Source: Roseiarcus sp963726105
GTDB taxonomy: Bacteria; Pseudomonadota; Alphaproteobacteria; Rhizobiales; Beijerinckiaceae
Direction of reading: 5' to 3'
NCBI GenBank assembly: GCA_963726105.1
Contig: CAVSBJ010000004.1
Span: 248,001-312,000 of the forward strand
DNA: 64,000 nucleotides
Shown: piece after piece, positions 9,501 to 19,130 of the stretch
Numbering within the stretch: position 1 is the first letter of the stretch
Layout: each line of letters begins with the position of its first letter
Notes under the pieces: generated by a model
Database searches by the model: none
What the model was told of the DNA's origin: nothing
The model's input: the letters and a program-made list of their open reading frames with translations, nothing else
Made by a program: the position numbers and the translations under genes

Positions 9501-12500
9501 GCGTCCGCGCCCGTCCATTGTGCCTTCGAACCGCGCAAGCCCGTCTCCGAGCGAAGTCTCAACGCGGCGCGAGTACGTCGCCAAGGCAACGTCGACGGCA
9601 TTGTGATGCGCGGCAGACGCGATCTCAAATTGCTCCAGTCGCTCCGCGGACGTGGTCGCCAGCTGTTCTCTGTGGTCGGCAAAGCGCTTCTCGAAGTCAT
9701 CGCGCTTCGCTTGCATCATCACGTCGATCGCATCGAGATGTCCGGCGATGCGAGCGTTGAGCTCGTTGGAGTGGGACCCCAAACGGTCGATGACGTTGTG
9801 CCCGCTTTCACCGACAAGACCATCCAGCGCTTGGAGATATTCGCGCATGCGCTCGGTCTGTTGCGACACAGCCTCCACGAGGGTGACGGCGCGCTGGTTG
9901 ACGATATGGTCGAAGGCGGCGATCCGCTCGCTGAGCGCCTCGTGCACGTTGCCCGCTCCGTTCGCCGCTGCGGCCGCTGCGTCGATGGCAAGCGACGCCA
10001 AGCGTTCGTTGATTTCCGCCGACTGAGAGCTCAGCGTGGCCATGGATTGGGACGCCGAGGCCTCGATTTGCGCTTGGGCGAGGGCGCCCTCGGAGGAGAT
10101 CGCGCCGACAAGGCGGCGAGTTGATTCGTCGAACAGGGTTTCAAGCGCGGCGTTCTGGTTGTTGACCGCGCCGCGCAACTGGCTCTCGCGGGCGTTGAAT
10201 TGCTCGCCCCACCGTGCGGCTGCGGTTTCAAGTATCGCGGCTGCGTCTTCCGCCCGATCCCGGATCACAGCGCTCAGCCGTTCGCTCGACCCGGTGAGCC
10301 TATCTTCAAGCACTTGCCCGCGCACCACGACAGTGTCGTGCAGACGGTCCGCGGCGTCGCCGAGACGCGCGACCAGGCTGTCGCCATGCACGACGATGGT
10401 GTCGGAGAGCCGCTCGCCGCCGCTTTGGAGCCGCTCGATCAGCGAATTCGACCGGTCGCTGAAGTCGCGGGCGACTGTTTCGCCGGCGAGGCCTAGTTGA
10501 CCTGCGACAGAGTCGCCCTGGGCGCGGATCGCGTTGACAGCGTGCTCGCTGCTCGAACTGATCCGGCTCACGATCTCGTCTGAATACGTGTCAACGGCGC
10601 TGCGGGCCGCCGCGGAGGTGTCGGCAAGCCGATCAGCGATCGAGTCGCCATTGAAGCGGATCGCCTCGACCGCCTGTTGGCCGCTTGCGCTGATGCGGGC
10701 GACGACGTCGTCCGCGTATTCGTCGACGGCGCTACGCGCCGCCGCCGAAGTCTCGGCAAGTCGCCCGGCGATCGAATCGCCGTGGAAGCGAATCGCCGCG
10801 GCGGCCTGTTCGCCGCTTGCGCTAACACGGGCAACGATCTCGTCCGAGACCTCCGCGACCGCGCTGCGCGCCGCCGACGACGTCTGGGAAAGTCGATCGG
10901 CGATCGAAGTCGCCATGGAAGCGGATCGCTTCGACCACCTGTTCTCCGCTTGCGCTGACGCGACCGACGACATCGTCCGCGTACTCTCCGACCGCGCTCC
11001 GCGCCGCCGCCGACGTTTCGGCAAGTCGACCGGCAATCGAGTCGCCATGGAAGCGGATCGCTTCGGCCGCCTGTTCGCCGCTTGCGCTGACGCGAGCGAC
11101 GACGTCGTCCGCGTATTCGTCGACAGCGCTACGCGCCGCCGCCGAGGTTGCTTCAAGTCGTCCGGCGATCGAATCGCCATGGACGCGGATCGCCTCGGCG
11201 GCCTGTTCACTGCTTGCGCTAATGCGAGCGGCGATCTCGTCCGATACCTCTGCGACCGCGCTGCGCGCCGCCGCCGACGTCTCGGCAAGTCGATCGGCGA
11301 TCGAGTCGCCATGGAAGCGAATCGCCGCGGCGGCCTGTTCGCCGCTTGCGCTAACGCGGGCGACGACGTTGTCCGCATACTCGCCGACGGCGGCGCTCGC
11401 CGCCCCCGAGGCGTCGGAAAGTCGATCAGAGATGGATTCGCCATGGAAGCGGATCGCCGCGACGGCCTCTTCGCCGCTTGCGCTGACACGAGCGACAATG
11501 TCGTCCGCGTATTCGGCGACGGCTCCGCGCGTCGTCGCGGAAGCTTGCGCGAGCTGGTCGGCGACAGAATCGCCCTGTGCGCGGATCGCGTCCAACGTTT
11601 GCGCCCCGCTCGCGCTGACACGGCCGACAACCTCGTCCGCGTAAGCGGCGACAGCGGCGCTCATCGCGGTTGACGCGCCAGCAAGTTGAGCCGCGACCGA
11701 CTCGCCGTGCGCATTGACGGTCTCGGCGGCCTCGGAGAGGCACGCGGCGACGGTGTCACCATGGACTCTGAGCGTCTGCGCGGCTTCGCTGCTGCTGGCG
11801 GAAACGCGGCTCACGACGGTATCCGCGTGAGCGGTGATGGCGTCGCCCGCTGACGCGGCGGCCTCGGAGAGGCGAACAGCGACTGAGTTGCCGAGGGAAC
11901 GAATGGCGTCGAGGACCTCGCTGCTGCTGGCGTGAATACGGCCAACGACGTCGTCGCTGTGGGCGTCAAAGGCGGCCGAGAGCCCCAGCGATGCGACAGC
12001 AAGTTGATCCGCGATCTGGTCTCCATGTCCCTTGATCGCTTCGACGGCTCGCGCGCTGCTGCCGCTGATGCGGCCGACCACATCGTCGGCATGCGCCCCC
12101 ACGGCGCCCCGCGCGAATTCGGCCGCGTCCGCGAGACGAGTCGCCACCCGGTCGCCATGCGCATCGATCGCCTCGACGACGGAATTCTGCGAAGTCTGGA
12201 TGCGTTCGATCAGATTTTCGCCCCGTTCGCCCAGCCGCGACAGCAGATTGTCTCCGACTGCCTTGAGACGATTGTCGACCTCTCCCACTCGCGACACGAT
12301 GTCGCCTGCGGCCTTTTGGCTCGTGCTGGCGAGGCGGTCTGCGAGGCTTTCACCGACCGCCTCGATCGATACGCTCATTCGCGCGCCTTCGGCGACAATG
12401 CGCTCGAGCGTCGAGGAGCCGGTCCGGTCCATCGCGGCGGTGATCTCATCCGACGCCCCGCCGAGAGATGCAGAGATTTTTTGGCCAGCCTCAGTGAGTC

Positions 12501-13410
12501 GCTCGCTCAAATTGCCGCCAGCGGTGACGAGATCCTGCGCGACGCTGTCGTGAGCTGTTGCTATGGCGTCGCGAACGCGCGTTCCGCTGGTCACGATCAA
12601 CTCGCGCTGATCGGCCATTTCGGCGATGAGCAGGCGGATCTTGCGCTCATTGTCGGAATACGAGCGCTCGAGCGTCGACACTTCAGATCGTACGCGCGTC
12701 TCGAGTTCCGCGGCGCGCGCCAGAGCGCGTTCCACCCCATCGCCCATCGACGTGAGTTCGCGACGGATGGCCTGCGACAGGTTCGCGACATGATCGCCGG
12801 CCATGGTCTCGGGTTCGGCCAAACGTACAGCGACCTGGGAGATCGCGCGCGCTGATTGTCGCAACTCGCGCAGCCGCCGCGAAAGCGCCGCGAAGGCGAA
12901 CATGAAAATGATGGGGCCCAGAGCCGCCAACAAAAACAGCGGGGTCTCCGGTCGCAACAGCATCTCGAGCGGGCGCCTGGGCGCCGAAGGCCAGACGGAG
13001 ACATAGCCGTAGAGCGCACAGATCGCCGCCCATAAGACTGAAGCAACCAAGGCGAGAATGAATGGCGTCCGGCTCGCTGGACGCGCATTCATCGCCTGCA
13101 GGATGGCGCCGACATTCTCACGATCGTCATTCGCGGGCATTGCTGCAGGGATCGCCGGTTTGGGTTCGTTCTCGGGCAAGAATGGCGAAGACGGGCCGGC
13201 CCGAAGGAGCGCCGGCGCGTCGCCGGCGAGTTGCGTCGGCTTGAGAACCGGTGTCGCGGCGGTCGGCTTCGCTGGAACGAGCTGGGGCGTGGAGGCGTTG
13301 ACGTCCACGAGGGCGTCCGCGGCCTCGTCGTCATCGGTTAGGTTCAAGGCGCTTTCGATCGCCGACATCGCCGCCGAAACGGGATCTGTCGCCGGATTTT
13401 GCTTTACCAT
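6597..13410 (-). pseudogene. Growth Pole Ring (GPR/RgsE)-like giant coiled-coil membrane protein, one extra base
   Basis: Two open frames (13410 to about 10907, then to 6597) join into one protein of about 2,270 residues once a single extra base near 10907-10908 is removed. From the N-terminus: a Pro/Ala-rich cytoplasmic segment (1-115), two membrane helices (about 117-141 and 156-175), then about 1,900 residues of Ala-, Ser- and Asp-rich coiled coil with apolipoprotein-like repeats, a Pro/Ala linker, and a conserved helical C-terminus (LRRRFRSDPQFRETTTRYM ... NTGKVYTILAHASGKLG). Size, twin helices and apolipoprotein-like repeats match GPR of Agrobacterium (about 2,100 residues) and RgsE of Sinorhizobium, which form a ring at the growing pole and are needed for polar growth. 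The name rests on architecture. The extra base may be an assembly error, since such proteins are important for growth. Confidence 0.75.
10504..11824 (-). repeat. 132-bp (44-residue) tandem repeat array inside the GPR-like gene
   Basis: The same marker sequence recurs at 10504, 10636, 10768, 10900, 11033, 11165, 11297, 11429, 11561 and 11693: nine intervals, all 132 bp except 10900 to 11033, which is 133. Each unit encodes 44 residues around EAIRFHGDSIAGRLAETS, AARSAVDEYADDVVARVSAS. 44 equals four hendecads or two 22-mers, as in apolipoprotein-type amphipathic helices and right-handed coiled coils. Units become irregular outside this block. The one 133-bp interval contains the extra base that breaks the frame. 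Confidence 0.9.
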
Positions 13411-13669
13411 TGCGTCCGCCTCACTCCATCGGCGCCGATCGTTGACATGACCGACATCCGCGCCAAGCGTTTCCCTGGGCTCGCCCCGGCCGAACCAACG
13501 CTGAATTAACCACGTTGCAGTCTACCGCCGAGCCTCATAGATGAAAACCACGCCGCCTGCGCAACTTGCAAACGTCGTTAACGGTTCGGTTACCGTGTTT
13601 TTCGATAGTGTTCAGTGATTAACGGCGGCGCTAACAGGCCGCGACCTGCACGTGGACGGACCGGCGCGC

Positions 13670-14035
13670 ATGCTCGAAACTTGGACCCGAGGCTTCGACC
13701 CACCCCTTGATCTTGTCCATCTGGCCCGACAGTGCCTTGGCGATCATGAGCTCGAGGCGGAACTGCTTCAACTCTTCCGGCTGCAGGCCCCTGCGCTGAC
13801 CGCGCGGTTGTCCGGCGCACCTGCCTTATCTTTAGATGCAAAGGCAAAAATCGCTCACACGTTGCGTGGCTCGGCGCTTGCCGTCGGCGCGGGGCGCGTC
13901 GCTGGCGCGGCTTGGCGCATCGAGGAATTGGCCTCGGCTGGGGGCGACCAAAGCTCGGCCGAGGCGCATGCGATCGCCGCACTCGTATCCGCAGTGACCG
14001 AGGCCCTCGCGGAAATCGACCGCCTTCGCGGTTAG
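13670..14035 (+). CDS. Histidine phosphotransfer (Hpt) domain protein
   Basis: This 121-residue single-domain protein has the four-helix Hpt pattern: PPLDLVHLARQCLGD, an ELLQLFRLQAP helix, and the phospho-acceptor helix KIAHTLRGSALAVGAGRVA, in which His63 would accept the phosphoryl group. It would relay phosphate between a hybrid kinase and a response regulator; neither is encoded nearby. A GTG at 13652 would add six residues; the ATG at 13670 is preferred because neither has a clear ribosome site. It is divergent from the GPR-like gene across about 260 bases, which must hold promoters for both. No motif there is distinct enough to call. Confidence 0.8.
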   Translation: MLETWTRGFDPPLDLVHLARQCLGDHELEAELLQLFRLQAPALTARLSGAPALSLDAKAKIAHTLRGSALAVGAGRVAGAAWRIEELASAGGDQSSAEAHAIAALVSAVTEALAEIDRLRG

Positions 14036-14238
14036 TCGCTTAGACCGTCGACCCCGAGATCGGTGCGTTTTCGGCCTCGGTTCGCGAATCAGGCCGATCG
14101 CACGGCGAGCCTTCCAAATGCCCTTTCGGCGCCGCGCTGCTTGCTCTATGTAGGCGCGCTCTATATAGCCGGCGCTCGCCGACCGAATTCACGCGCCCTC
14201 AAGGCGTGACGCGGCATTCCAAGGAATCACTCTGTTCA

Positions 14239-14559
14239 ATGGCGAAGATCACTTTCATTGACGCGACCGGACAGTCGCGTTCGGTCGAGGCGCAGGTCGG
14301 CGCGACGGTCATGGAAACGGCGTTGCGCAACTCCGTCCCGGGCATCGAGGCCGAATGCGGGGGCGCCTGCGCCTGCGCGACCTGTCATGTCTACGTCGCC
14401 CCGGAATGGACGGAAGCCACCGGTAAAGCCTCCCAGATGGAGGAGGATATGCTCGATTTCGCCTTCGAAGTGCGCCCCAACTCAAGGCTCTCCTGTCAGA
14501 TCAAGGTCACCGAGGCCCTGGACGGCCTCACCGTGACCACGCCGCCGAAACAAGGATAA
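14239..14559 (+). CDS. [2Fe-2S] ferredoxin, adrenodoxin type
   Basis: A 106-residue soluble electron carrier. Cysteines follow the adrenodoxin/putidaredoxin spacing C40-x5-C46-x2-C49-x36-C86 (ECGGACACATC, later RLSCQI). The start at 14239 gives the usual N-terminus MAKITFIDATG; an upstream ATG at 14206 adds eleven residues with no family match. It is followed after 15 bases by a ferredoxin-NADP reductase, its obvious redox partner. Proteins of this kind feed electrons to P450s, oxygenases or Fe-S cluster assembly. The client enzyme here is not identifiable. Confidence 0.92.
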   Translation: MAKITFIDATGQSRSVEAQVGATVMETALRNSVPGIEAECGGACACATCHVYVAPEWTEATGKASQMEEDMLDFAFEVRPNSRLSCQIKVTEALDGLTVTTPPKQG

Positions 14560-14574
14560 GAGCAAGGAATCTGA

Positions 14575-15612
14575 ATGACCGAAGTGCTATCCACCGACGT
14601 CGCGATCATCGGCGCTGGGCCCATCGGGCTGTTTGCGGTGTTCGAACTCGGCCTGCTCGACATCAAAGCGCATCTCATCGACATCCTGCCGAAAGCGGGC
14701 GGCCAATGCGCGGAGCTCTATCCGGAGAAGCCGATCTACGACATTCCAGGCTTTCCGGTGATCAACGGACAAGAGCTTGTCGACAATCTCATGAAGCAGA
14801 TCGAGCCATTCGGGCCAAAGTTTCACCTTGCCGAGATGGTCGAGCGAATGGAGGTTCTGGGCACGCCTGAGCGGCCGCTGTTTCGCATCGGCACCGACAA
14901 CGAAAAGGCGATCGAAGCCAAGTCCGTGTTTATCGCGGCGGGCGGGGGATCGTTCCAGCCGAAGAGGCCGCCGATCCCAGGGCTCGACGCCTACGAAAAC
15001 CAAAGCGTCTTCTACTCCGTACGCAAAATGGACCATTTCAAGGGAAGGCGCGTTGTGATCGTGGGAGGGGGCGATTCCGCGCTCGACTGGGCGCTGAGCC
15101 TGCACCCGGTCGCCGAGCACATTACTCTGGTGCACCGCCGCGACGCGTTCCGTGCGGCGCCGCACTCGGTCAACGCCATGCGGGAGCTCGTCAATTCGGG
15201 CGACATGGAATTCGTGCTGGGGCAGGTGACCGGCGTCAAGGGCGAGAACGGCCAGCTCTCAGCCCTCACGATTCGTCGTGAGAATGGTGAGACTTACGAC
15301 CATGTTTGCGACGACATGCTGCCCTTCTTCGGGCTCACCATGAAGCTTGGCCCGATTGCCGGATGGGGAATCAATCTCAATGAGAATCTGATCCCCGTCG
15401 ACACGGCGAAATTTGAAACGAGCGTTCCGGGCATTTTCGCCGTCGGCGACATCAACACCTATCCGGGCAAGCTGAAGCTGATCCTGTCCGGTTTTCACGA
15501 GGCCACGCTCGCCGCCCAGCGCGCGCACCGCTACATCTATCCGGACAAGAAGCTGACCTTCCAGTACACGACCTCTTCCACGAGCCTGCAGCGCAAGCTT
15601 GGTGTGAGCTGA
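14575..15612 (+). CDS. Ferredoxin--NADP reductase, thioredoxin-reductase-like type
   Basis: This 345-residue flavoprotein has an N-terminal FAD-binding GxGxxG (AIIGAGPIGLFA) and a central NADPH-binding VIVGGGDSALDWAL, arranged as in thioredoxin reductase. The redox CxxC of true thioredoxin reductase is absent. GGQCAELYPEKPIYDIPG and FAVGDINTYPGKLKLI are hallmarks of the bacterial FNR2 family. It reduces ferredoxin with NADPH (or the reverse). It begins 15 bases after the ferredoxin gene, so the two form a small operon. Length is normal for the family. Confidence 0.93.
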   Translation: MTEVLSTDVAIIGAGPIGLFAVFELGLLDIKAHLIDILPKAGGQCAELYPEKPIYDIPGFPVINGQELVDNLMKQIEPFGPKFHLAEMVERMEVLGTPERPLFRIGTDNEKAIEAKSVFIAAGGGSFQPKRPPIPGLDAYENQSVFYSVRKMDHFKGRRVVIVGGGDSALDWALSLHPVAEHITLVHRRDAFRAAPHSVNAMRELVNSGDMEFVLGQVTGVKGENGQLSALTIRRENGETYDHVCDDMLPFFGLTMKLGPIAGWGINLNENLIPVDTAKFETSVPGIFAVGDINTYPGKLKLILSGFHEATLAAQRAHRYIYPDKKLTFQYTTSSTSLQRKLGVS

Positions 15613-15687
15613 GCCAATTCTTGCGCCCGCGCACTGCCTCGCGGCGCTGATCGGTCAGTGCGGACTCGGCCCATCGAGCCGAGCCTG

Positions 15688-17292
15688 TCAGAAGGTCACG
15701 TTCGTCCGCAGGCCGACCACGAACTCGTTCTTGATCCGCTGCGTTGGCGCGTCCGGGTTGGCGATTCCTAGGCCCGGGTTGATAAAATACTGAAGGTCGG
15801 GCTGGATCACCCAGGAAGGCAGAGCCTGAAACTGGTAGCTCGCCTCGACAAAGGTCTCGCTGCCGCGAATAGGCGTATAGACCGAAGGCTGGAAGAATTG
15901 CATTTGCCGGTCGAAGTTGGACGCGCCGCTGCTCGCCCACACGGTCCCCATTTCAATCCCGAAGATGTCGTTGTCGCGCGTCGGCAACGGGGCCTTCAAC
16001 GCGAAGCCCGCGTTGATGCTGGCGCTGATGAGGTTGCGATCCTGGTACGGCGTGAACATCGGACGGAAGAAGACATTCAGACTCCGATTGGCATTGTCCT
16101 TCGAGCGCCAGACCATCTGGTCCATCACCCCATAGAGCGAAAAGTCTCCGTGATGGGCGGCGGGGGTCCCGTTGCTTAGGGGACTGGCGAGAGGCAGGCC
16201 GATAGTCTCGTACTGCTGGTCGTCGAACTTGTAGCTGTCGTACCAGGCGCCGAGCTTGTAGACGCCTGGCAGCGGACCATCGCTGCTCGGCTTTCCCGAT
16301 GCGCTCGAGCCATACGCATACTGCAGTTCGGCGATTGCCAGCGTCCCAACGTCGAGCGGGAAGCTGACGCCATTGGGATTGCTTTCCGGCCCGTTCGGCG
16401 AACCGCGTGGGATGGGGCTGCCGTTGAAGACGCCCCCGAGCACGGTGACGCTATCGGTGAGCTGCGCCCGTCCGCGAACCCCGAGGGCCGCGAGCGGATA
16501 GGCGGGACCGCCGCCAGGCAAATCTATTGTTGGAACCCCAGGCCAGCCGGACATCGCGCTAAGGAAGAAGGAGTTCGCGGTTGGAGCAATAGTGAATTCC
16601 TCGTCGAGGCTCTGTTGGCCGATTTTGACGTCGAATTCGTCGCCGAATTTCTGCTGATACCAGAGCTCCCACAGTCGAATGCCGACGGGCGCCTCGATAT
16701 CGGTTAGGGTCTGCAGAACCAGGAGATTGTCCGCGGTCAGGTTTCCACCCCAATACTGGAGGCCGCTCACATTCAGCGTGCCGCCTTTGAGACCGAACGC
16801 CTTTTCAGTATCCATTTGCAGCGTCACGGTAGTGAGGCCGTCGGTTTCAAAACCCTGTTTGAGGCCGCCCGAGAGATTGCCGAACGTCTCGACGTTCTCG
16901 AGTATCGTGAGCTGAACGCCGAACTTGTCCAGGGCAGGCCTGAGGCCTCCCATATCGCCAAGCAGGTTCTGGCCTTTCATGTCCAGGAAGCCCAACGGTC
17001 CCGGCGCCGTCGCCGTGCTCGGCGGTGGCGGCGCGTCTGCTCGGAACGGCAAATCGGCGAGCCTCGGCAGGGCGAAAGGGGCGGGATTGGGCAAACTCCA
17101 GGGGTCTGGGGAGACCGTCCCTGACGACGCCGAGTTCGACTGAGCAGGAGCCGGCCCAATATTTGACGGGGGAATCGAGTCGGCGAAGGCGGCGCCGGCG
17201 AGGCTGGCCATGGCCAGAGCGAAGGCGTTCCTGGGCGCGACCTGGCGGCGGCGACCGAGCGGACGATAAAGGGGGCGCAACCCGAACTCCAA
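15688..17292 (-). CDS. OprB-family carbohydrate porin
   Basis: A 534-residue outer-membrane beta-barrel porin of the carbohydrate-selective OprB family. An arginine-rich N-terminus and hydrophobic segment (AFALAMASLAGAAFA, about 23-37) form a Sec signal peptide, followed by a Pro-rich linker and the barrel from about residue 100. Visible family features are GGLRPALDKFGVQLTI, LWYQQKFGDEFDVKIGQQ, SVTVLGGVFNGSP, and a C-terminal strand ending in Phe (VVGLRTNVTF). It stands alone; no sugar transporter or regulator is adjacent, so the solute is unknown. Confidence 0.9.
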   Translation of the reverse strand: MEFGLRPLYRPLGRRRQVAPRNAFALAMASLAGAAFADSIPPSNIGPAPAQSNSASSGTVSPDPWSLPNPAPFALPRLADLPFRADAPPPPSTATAPGPLGFLDMKGQNLLGDMGGLRPALDKFGVQLTILENVETFGNLSGGLKQGFETDGLTTVTLQMDTEKAFGLKGGTLNVSGLQYWGGNLTADNLLVLQTLTDIEAPVGIRLWELWYQQKFGDEFDVKIGQQSLDEEFTIAPTANSFFLSAMSGWPGVPTIDLPGGGPAYPLAALGVRGRAQLTDSVTVLGGVFNGSPIPRGSPNGPESNPNGVSFPLDVGTLAIAELQYAYGSSASGKPSSDGPLPGVYKLGAWYDSYKFDDQQYETIGLPLASPLSNGTPAAHHGDFSLYGVMDQMVWRSKDNANRSLNVFFRPMFTPYQDRNLISASINAGFALKAPLPTRDNDIFGIEMGTVWASSGASNFDRQMQFFQPSVYTPIRGSETFVEASYQFQALPSWVIQPDLQYFINPGLGIANPDAPTQRIKNEFVVGLRTNVTF

Positions 17293-17919
17293 GCCACGTG
17301 CCGCACGGCAATCGTCAATGACTTCGACCGCGCGCCCGTCGCGATGTCAATGATCGCATCGCAACATAGAACTCTTCTAAAACCGTTGGATGACAGCGGG
17401 TTAGCGGGAGATGCTCCGAGCGGCATTGGCGCGCTCTCGAAAAGTGCAAGCGTCTGGCGATCCCTCAGCGGCTTCGCAGTCGTGATCTCTGCGCCCCGGT
17501 GCAATTCTGCGCGCGTGGAGGCGATATCACGGGCTTAGGCTCATTTTCTTGCAACTCGAATCGTGGCGCGCGGCAATCAAAGTCCCTTGTGTATTACGTT
17601 AGTATGTATGCATAAACGATTGAAACTCATAATAATAGTAAAAATCATTAGGAAGTCTGACCAAGCAAAGCGGACGCACGCGTCCCCGGTCGCGGCTTCC
17701 GGGTCGCACCCTTCGCTCATAAGCCGACGCCGGACGGCTCCTACGTATGAAGCCCGCAGGTGGCGGGATCAAAGGTGGGACGCGGCGCGATCCGACTCGT
17801 TCGGCGACAACCTAATACTCAATATTGGAATGTGCTGTTTTCACTTGGAACAAATTGAGGCGCCTCAAAGTTCATCGCTGGCTCACGATTTCGCGCCAAC
17901 GCAGCATGAGGAGGGTAAT
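17293..17919. other. Intergenic region with an AT-rich island
   Basis: There is no convincing gene between the porin start and the microprotein at 17920. Bases 17570-17660 are markedly AT-rich against a GC-rich background and contain runs such as CATAATAATAGTAAAAATCA. This segment could hold promoters for the divergent porin or for the rightward genes, but no clear -35/-10 pair with correct spacing can be assigned. Confidence 0.5.
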
Positions 17920-17997
17920 TTGGGCCGTGGAATTTTGCTTTGGCTTCTTGGCGTTCCGATCCCGATCATCATCCTGATCGCGCTTCTCTACCACTGA
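17920..17997 (+). CDS. 25-residue single-helix membrane microprotein
   Basis: A TTG at 17920 opens a 25-codon frame preceded by a strong ribosome site (GAGGAGGG, 17908-17915, four bases upstream). The product is one hydrophobic helix after a Gly-Arg start, WLLGVPIPIIILIALLYH at its C-terminal end, with a central Pro-Ile-Pro kink and terminal Tyr-His. A longer in-frame reading from 17563 is not supported because it crosses the AT-rich island. I recall similar Gly-Arg-Gly-Ile-Leu-Leu-Trp peptides in other Rhizobiales but cannot name a function. The ribosome site and uniform hydrophobicity are the main support. Confidence 0.55.
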   Translation: MGRGILLWLLGVPIPIIILIALLYH

Positions 17998-18105
17998 GAA
18001 GTCCACGTCCGCACGACCCCACGATTTCTCAGAAGTCTACCATCGGCACGCGCATGACCGGGCGCAGCTCGGTTGATTGTTCGTGTCCGAGCGAGGTTTG
18101 AACAC

Positions 18106-19017
18106 ATGGCTCAGGCTACAGTCACGTCACGTGCGCCCTTGTCGACAGTAACCACTGTCGACACGGCGATCGACATGGTCTCAGGCGTATCGTGGGCGGC
18201 CGTTTTCGCCGGTGCGTTTGTCGCCGCGGCCTTTTCCTTGGCGCTGGTGGCGCTCGGGGCGGGCATTGGCCTGGTCTCGGTTTCCCCGTGGTCGAGCAAC
18301 AACCCGTCGGTGACCACATTCACTGTGCTGGCGGCGGCGTGGTTCATCGCGGTGCAGCTCTTCGCGTCCGGCGTCGGGGGTTATATCGCGGGGCGAATGC
18401 GGGGCGGTTGGGCGCGCGTGCACACGGATGAGGTCTTCTTTCGCGATACGGCGCATGGGCTTCTGGTTTGGGCGGTAGGCGCGGTCATGGCTGCCGCGTT
18501 GCTGGCTTCGGCCGCGAGTACGGCTGTGAGCGGGGCCGCACGACTCGCTGGCGCGGCGACGGAAGCTGTCGGCTCGGCCGACGGCCAAGCGGCCGGCCAG
18601 GCCGCTTCGGCAATGGGCGATCCGACGGGCTATTTTTCCGACATGCTGTGGCGCAGCGACAAACCCGCTCAAGGCGATCAGGCCCAAGCGACAGCCGAAG
18701 GCGGCCGGATCCTGTCGCGAGCCCTTTACAACGGCGATCTTCCCGCCGGGGACAAGACCTATCTCGCTCAACTCGTTGCGAGCCGCACGGGACTGAGCCA
18801 GCCGGACGCTGAGAAGCGTGTTACCGACGTCTTCGACCAGGCGCAGAAAGCCAAGCAGCAGGCCGCGGACAAGGCCAAGGAGGCCGCAGACGCCGCTCGC
18901 AAGACCGGAGTGGGCGTCGCACTTTGGGCCTTCATCTCGCTTTTGGTCGGCGCCTTCTCGGCCAGCTACATGGCGACGGTCGGCGGACGGCAGCGCGACG
19001 AAGCCCCGCTAATCTGA
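18106..19017 (+). CDS. PhnA-like conserved membrane protein
   Basis: This 303-residue protein has four likely membrane helices (about 29-58, 70-96, 117-138 and 268-292) and a soluble Ala/Gln/Lys-rich loop (150-265). The loop includes a coiled-coil-like stretch, QKAKQQAADKAKEAADAARK. Similar Rhizobiales proteins are labelled PhnA-like in databases, but no enzymatic motif is visible and the label says little about function. The ATG at 18106 has GAGG ten bases upstream; a start at 18073 would add eleven residues without a membrane or signal feature. Confidence 0.7.
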   Translation: MAQATVTSRAPLSTVTTVDTAIDMVSGVSWAAVFAGAFVAAAFSLALVALGAGIGLVSVSPWSSNNPSVTTFTVLAAAWFIAVQLFASGVGGYIAGRMRGGWARVHTDEVFFRDTAHGLLVWAVGAVMAAALLASAASTAVSGAARLAGAATEAVGSADGQAAGQAASAMGDPTGYFSDMLWRSDKPAQGDQAQATAEGGRILSRALYNGDLPAGDKTYLAQLVASRTGLSQPDAEKRVTDVFDQAQKAKQQAADKAKEAADAARKTGVGVALWAFISLLVGAFSASYMATVGGRQRDEAPLI

Positions 19018-19130
19018 GTAGGGCGATGCACGGAATTTGCAGCACGGAGTTCGCGCCGCACTTGTGTTTGAAGGTTGCTGCGCCTCTAAAGCGGCCTGGT
19101 AGGAGTGGCAGGAATCGTGCACGCTTCGTG

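Noticed and set aside
10504..11824. Possible CRISPR array or intergenic satellite because of regular repeats
   Set aside because: The 132-bp units are contiguous, coding and without spacers, and they translate to a 44-residue protein repeat.
17563..17919. Longer form of the microprotein starting at 17563
   Set aside because: It passes through the AT-rich island with no domain or ribosome site; the strong site lies directly before TTG 17920.
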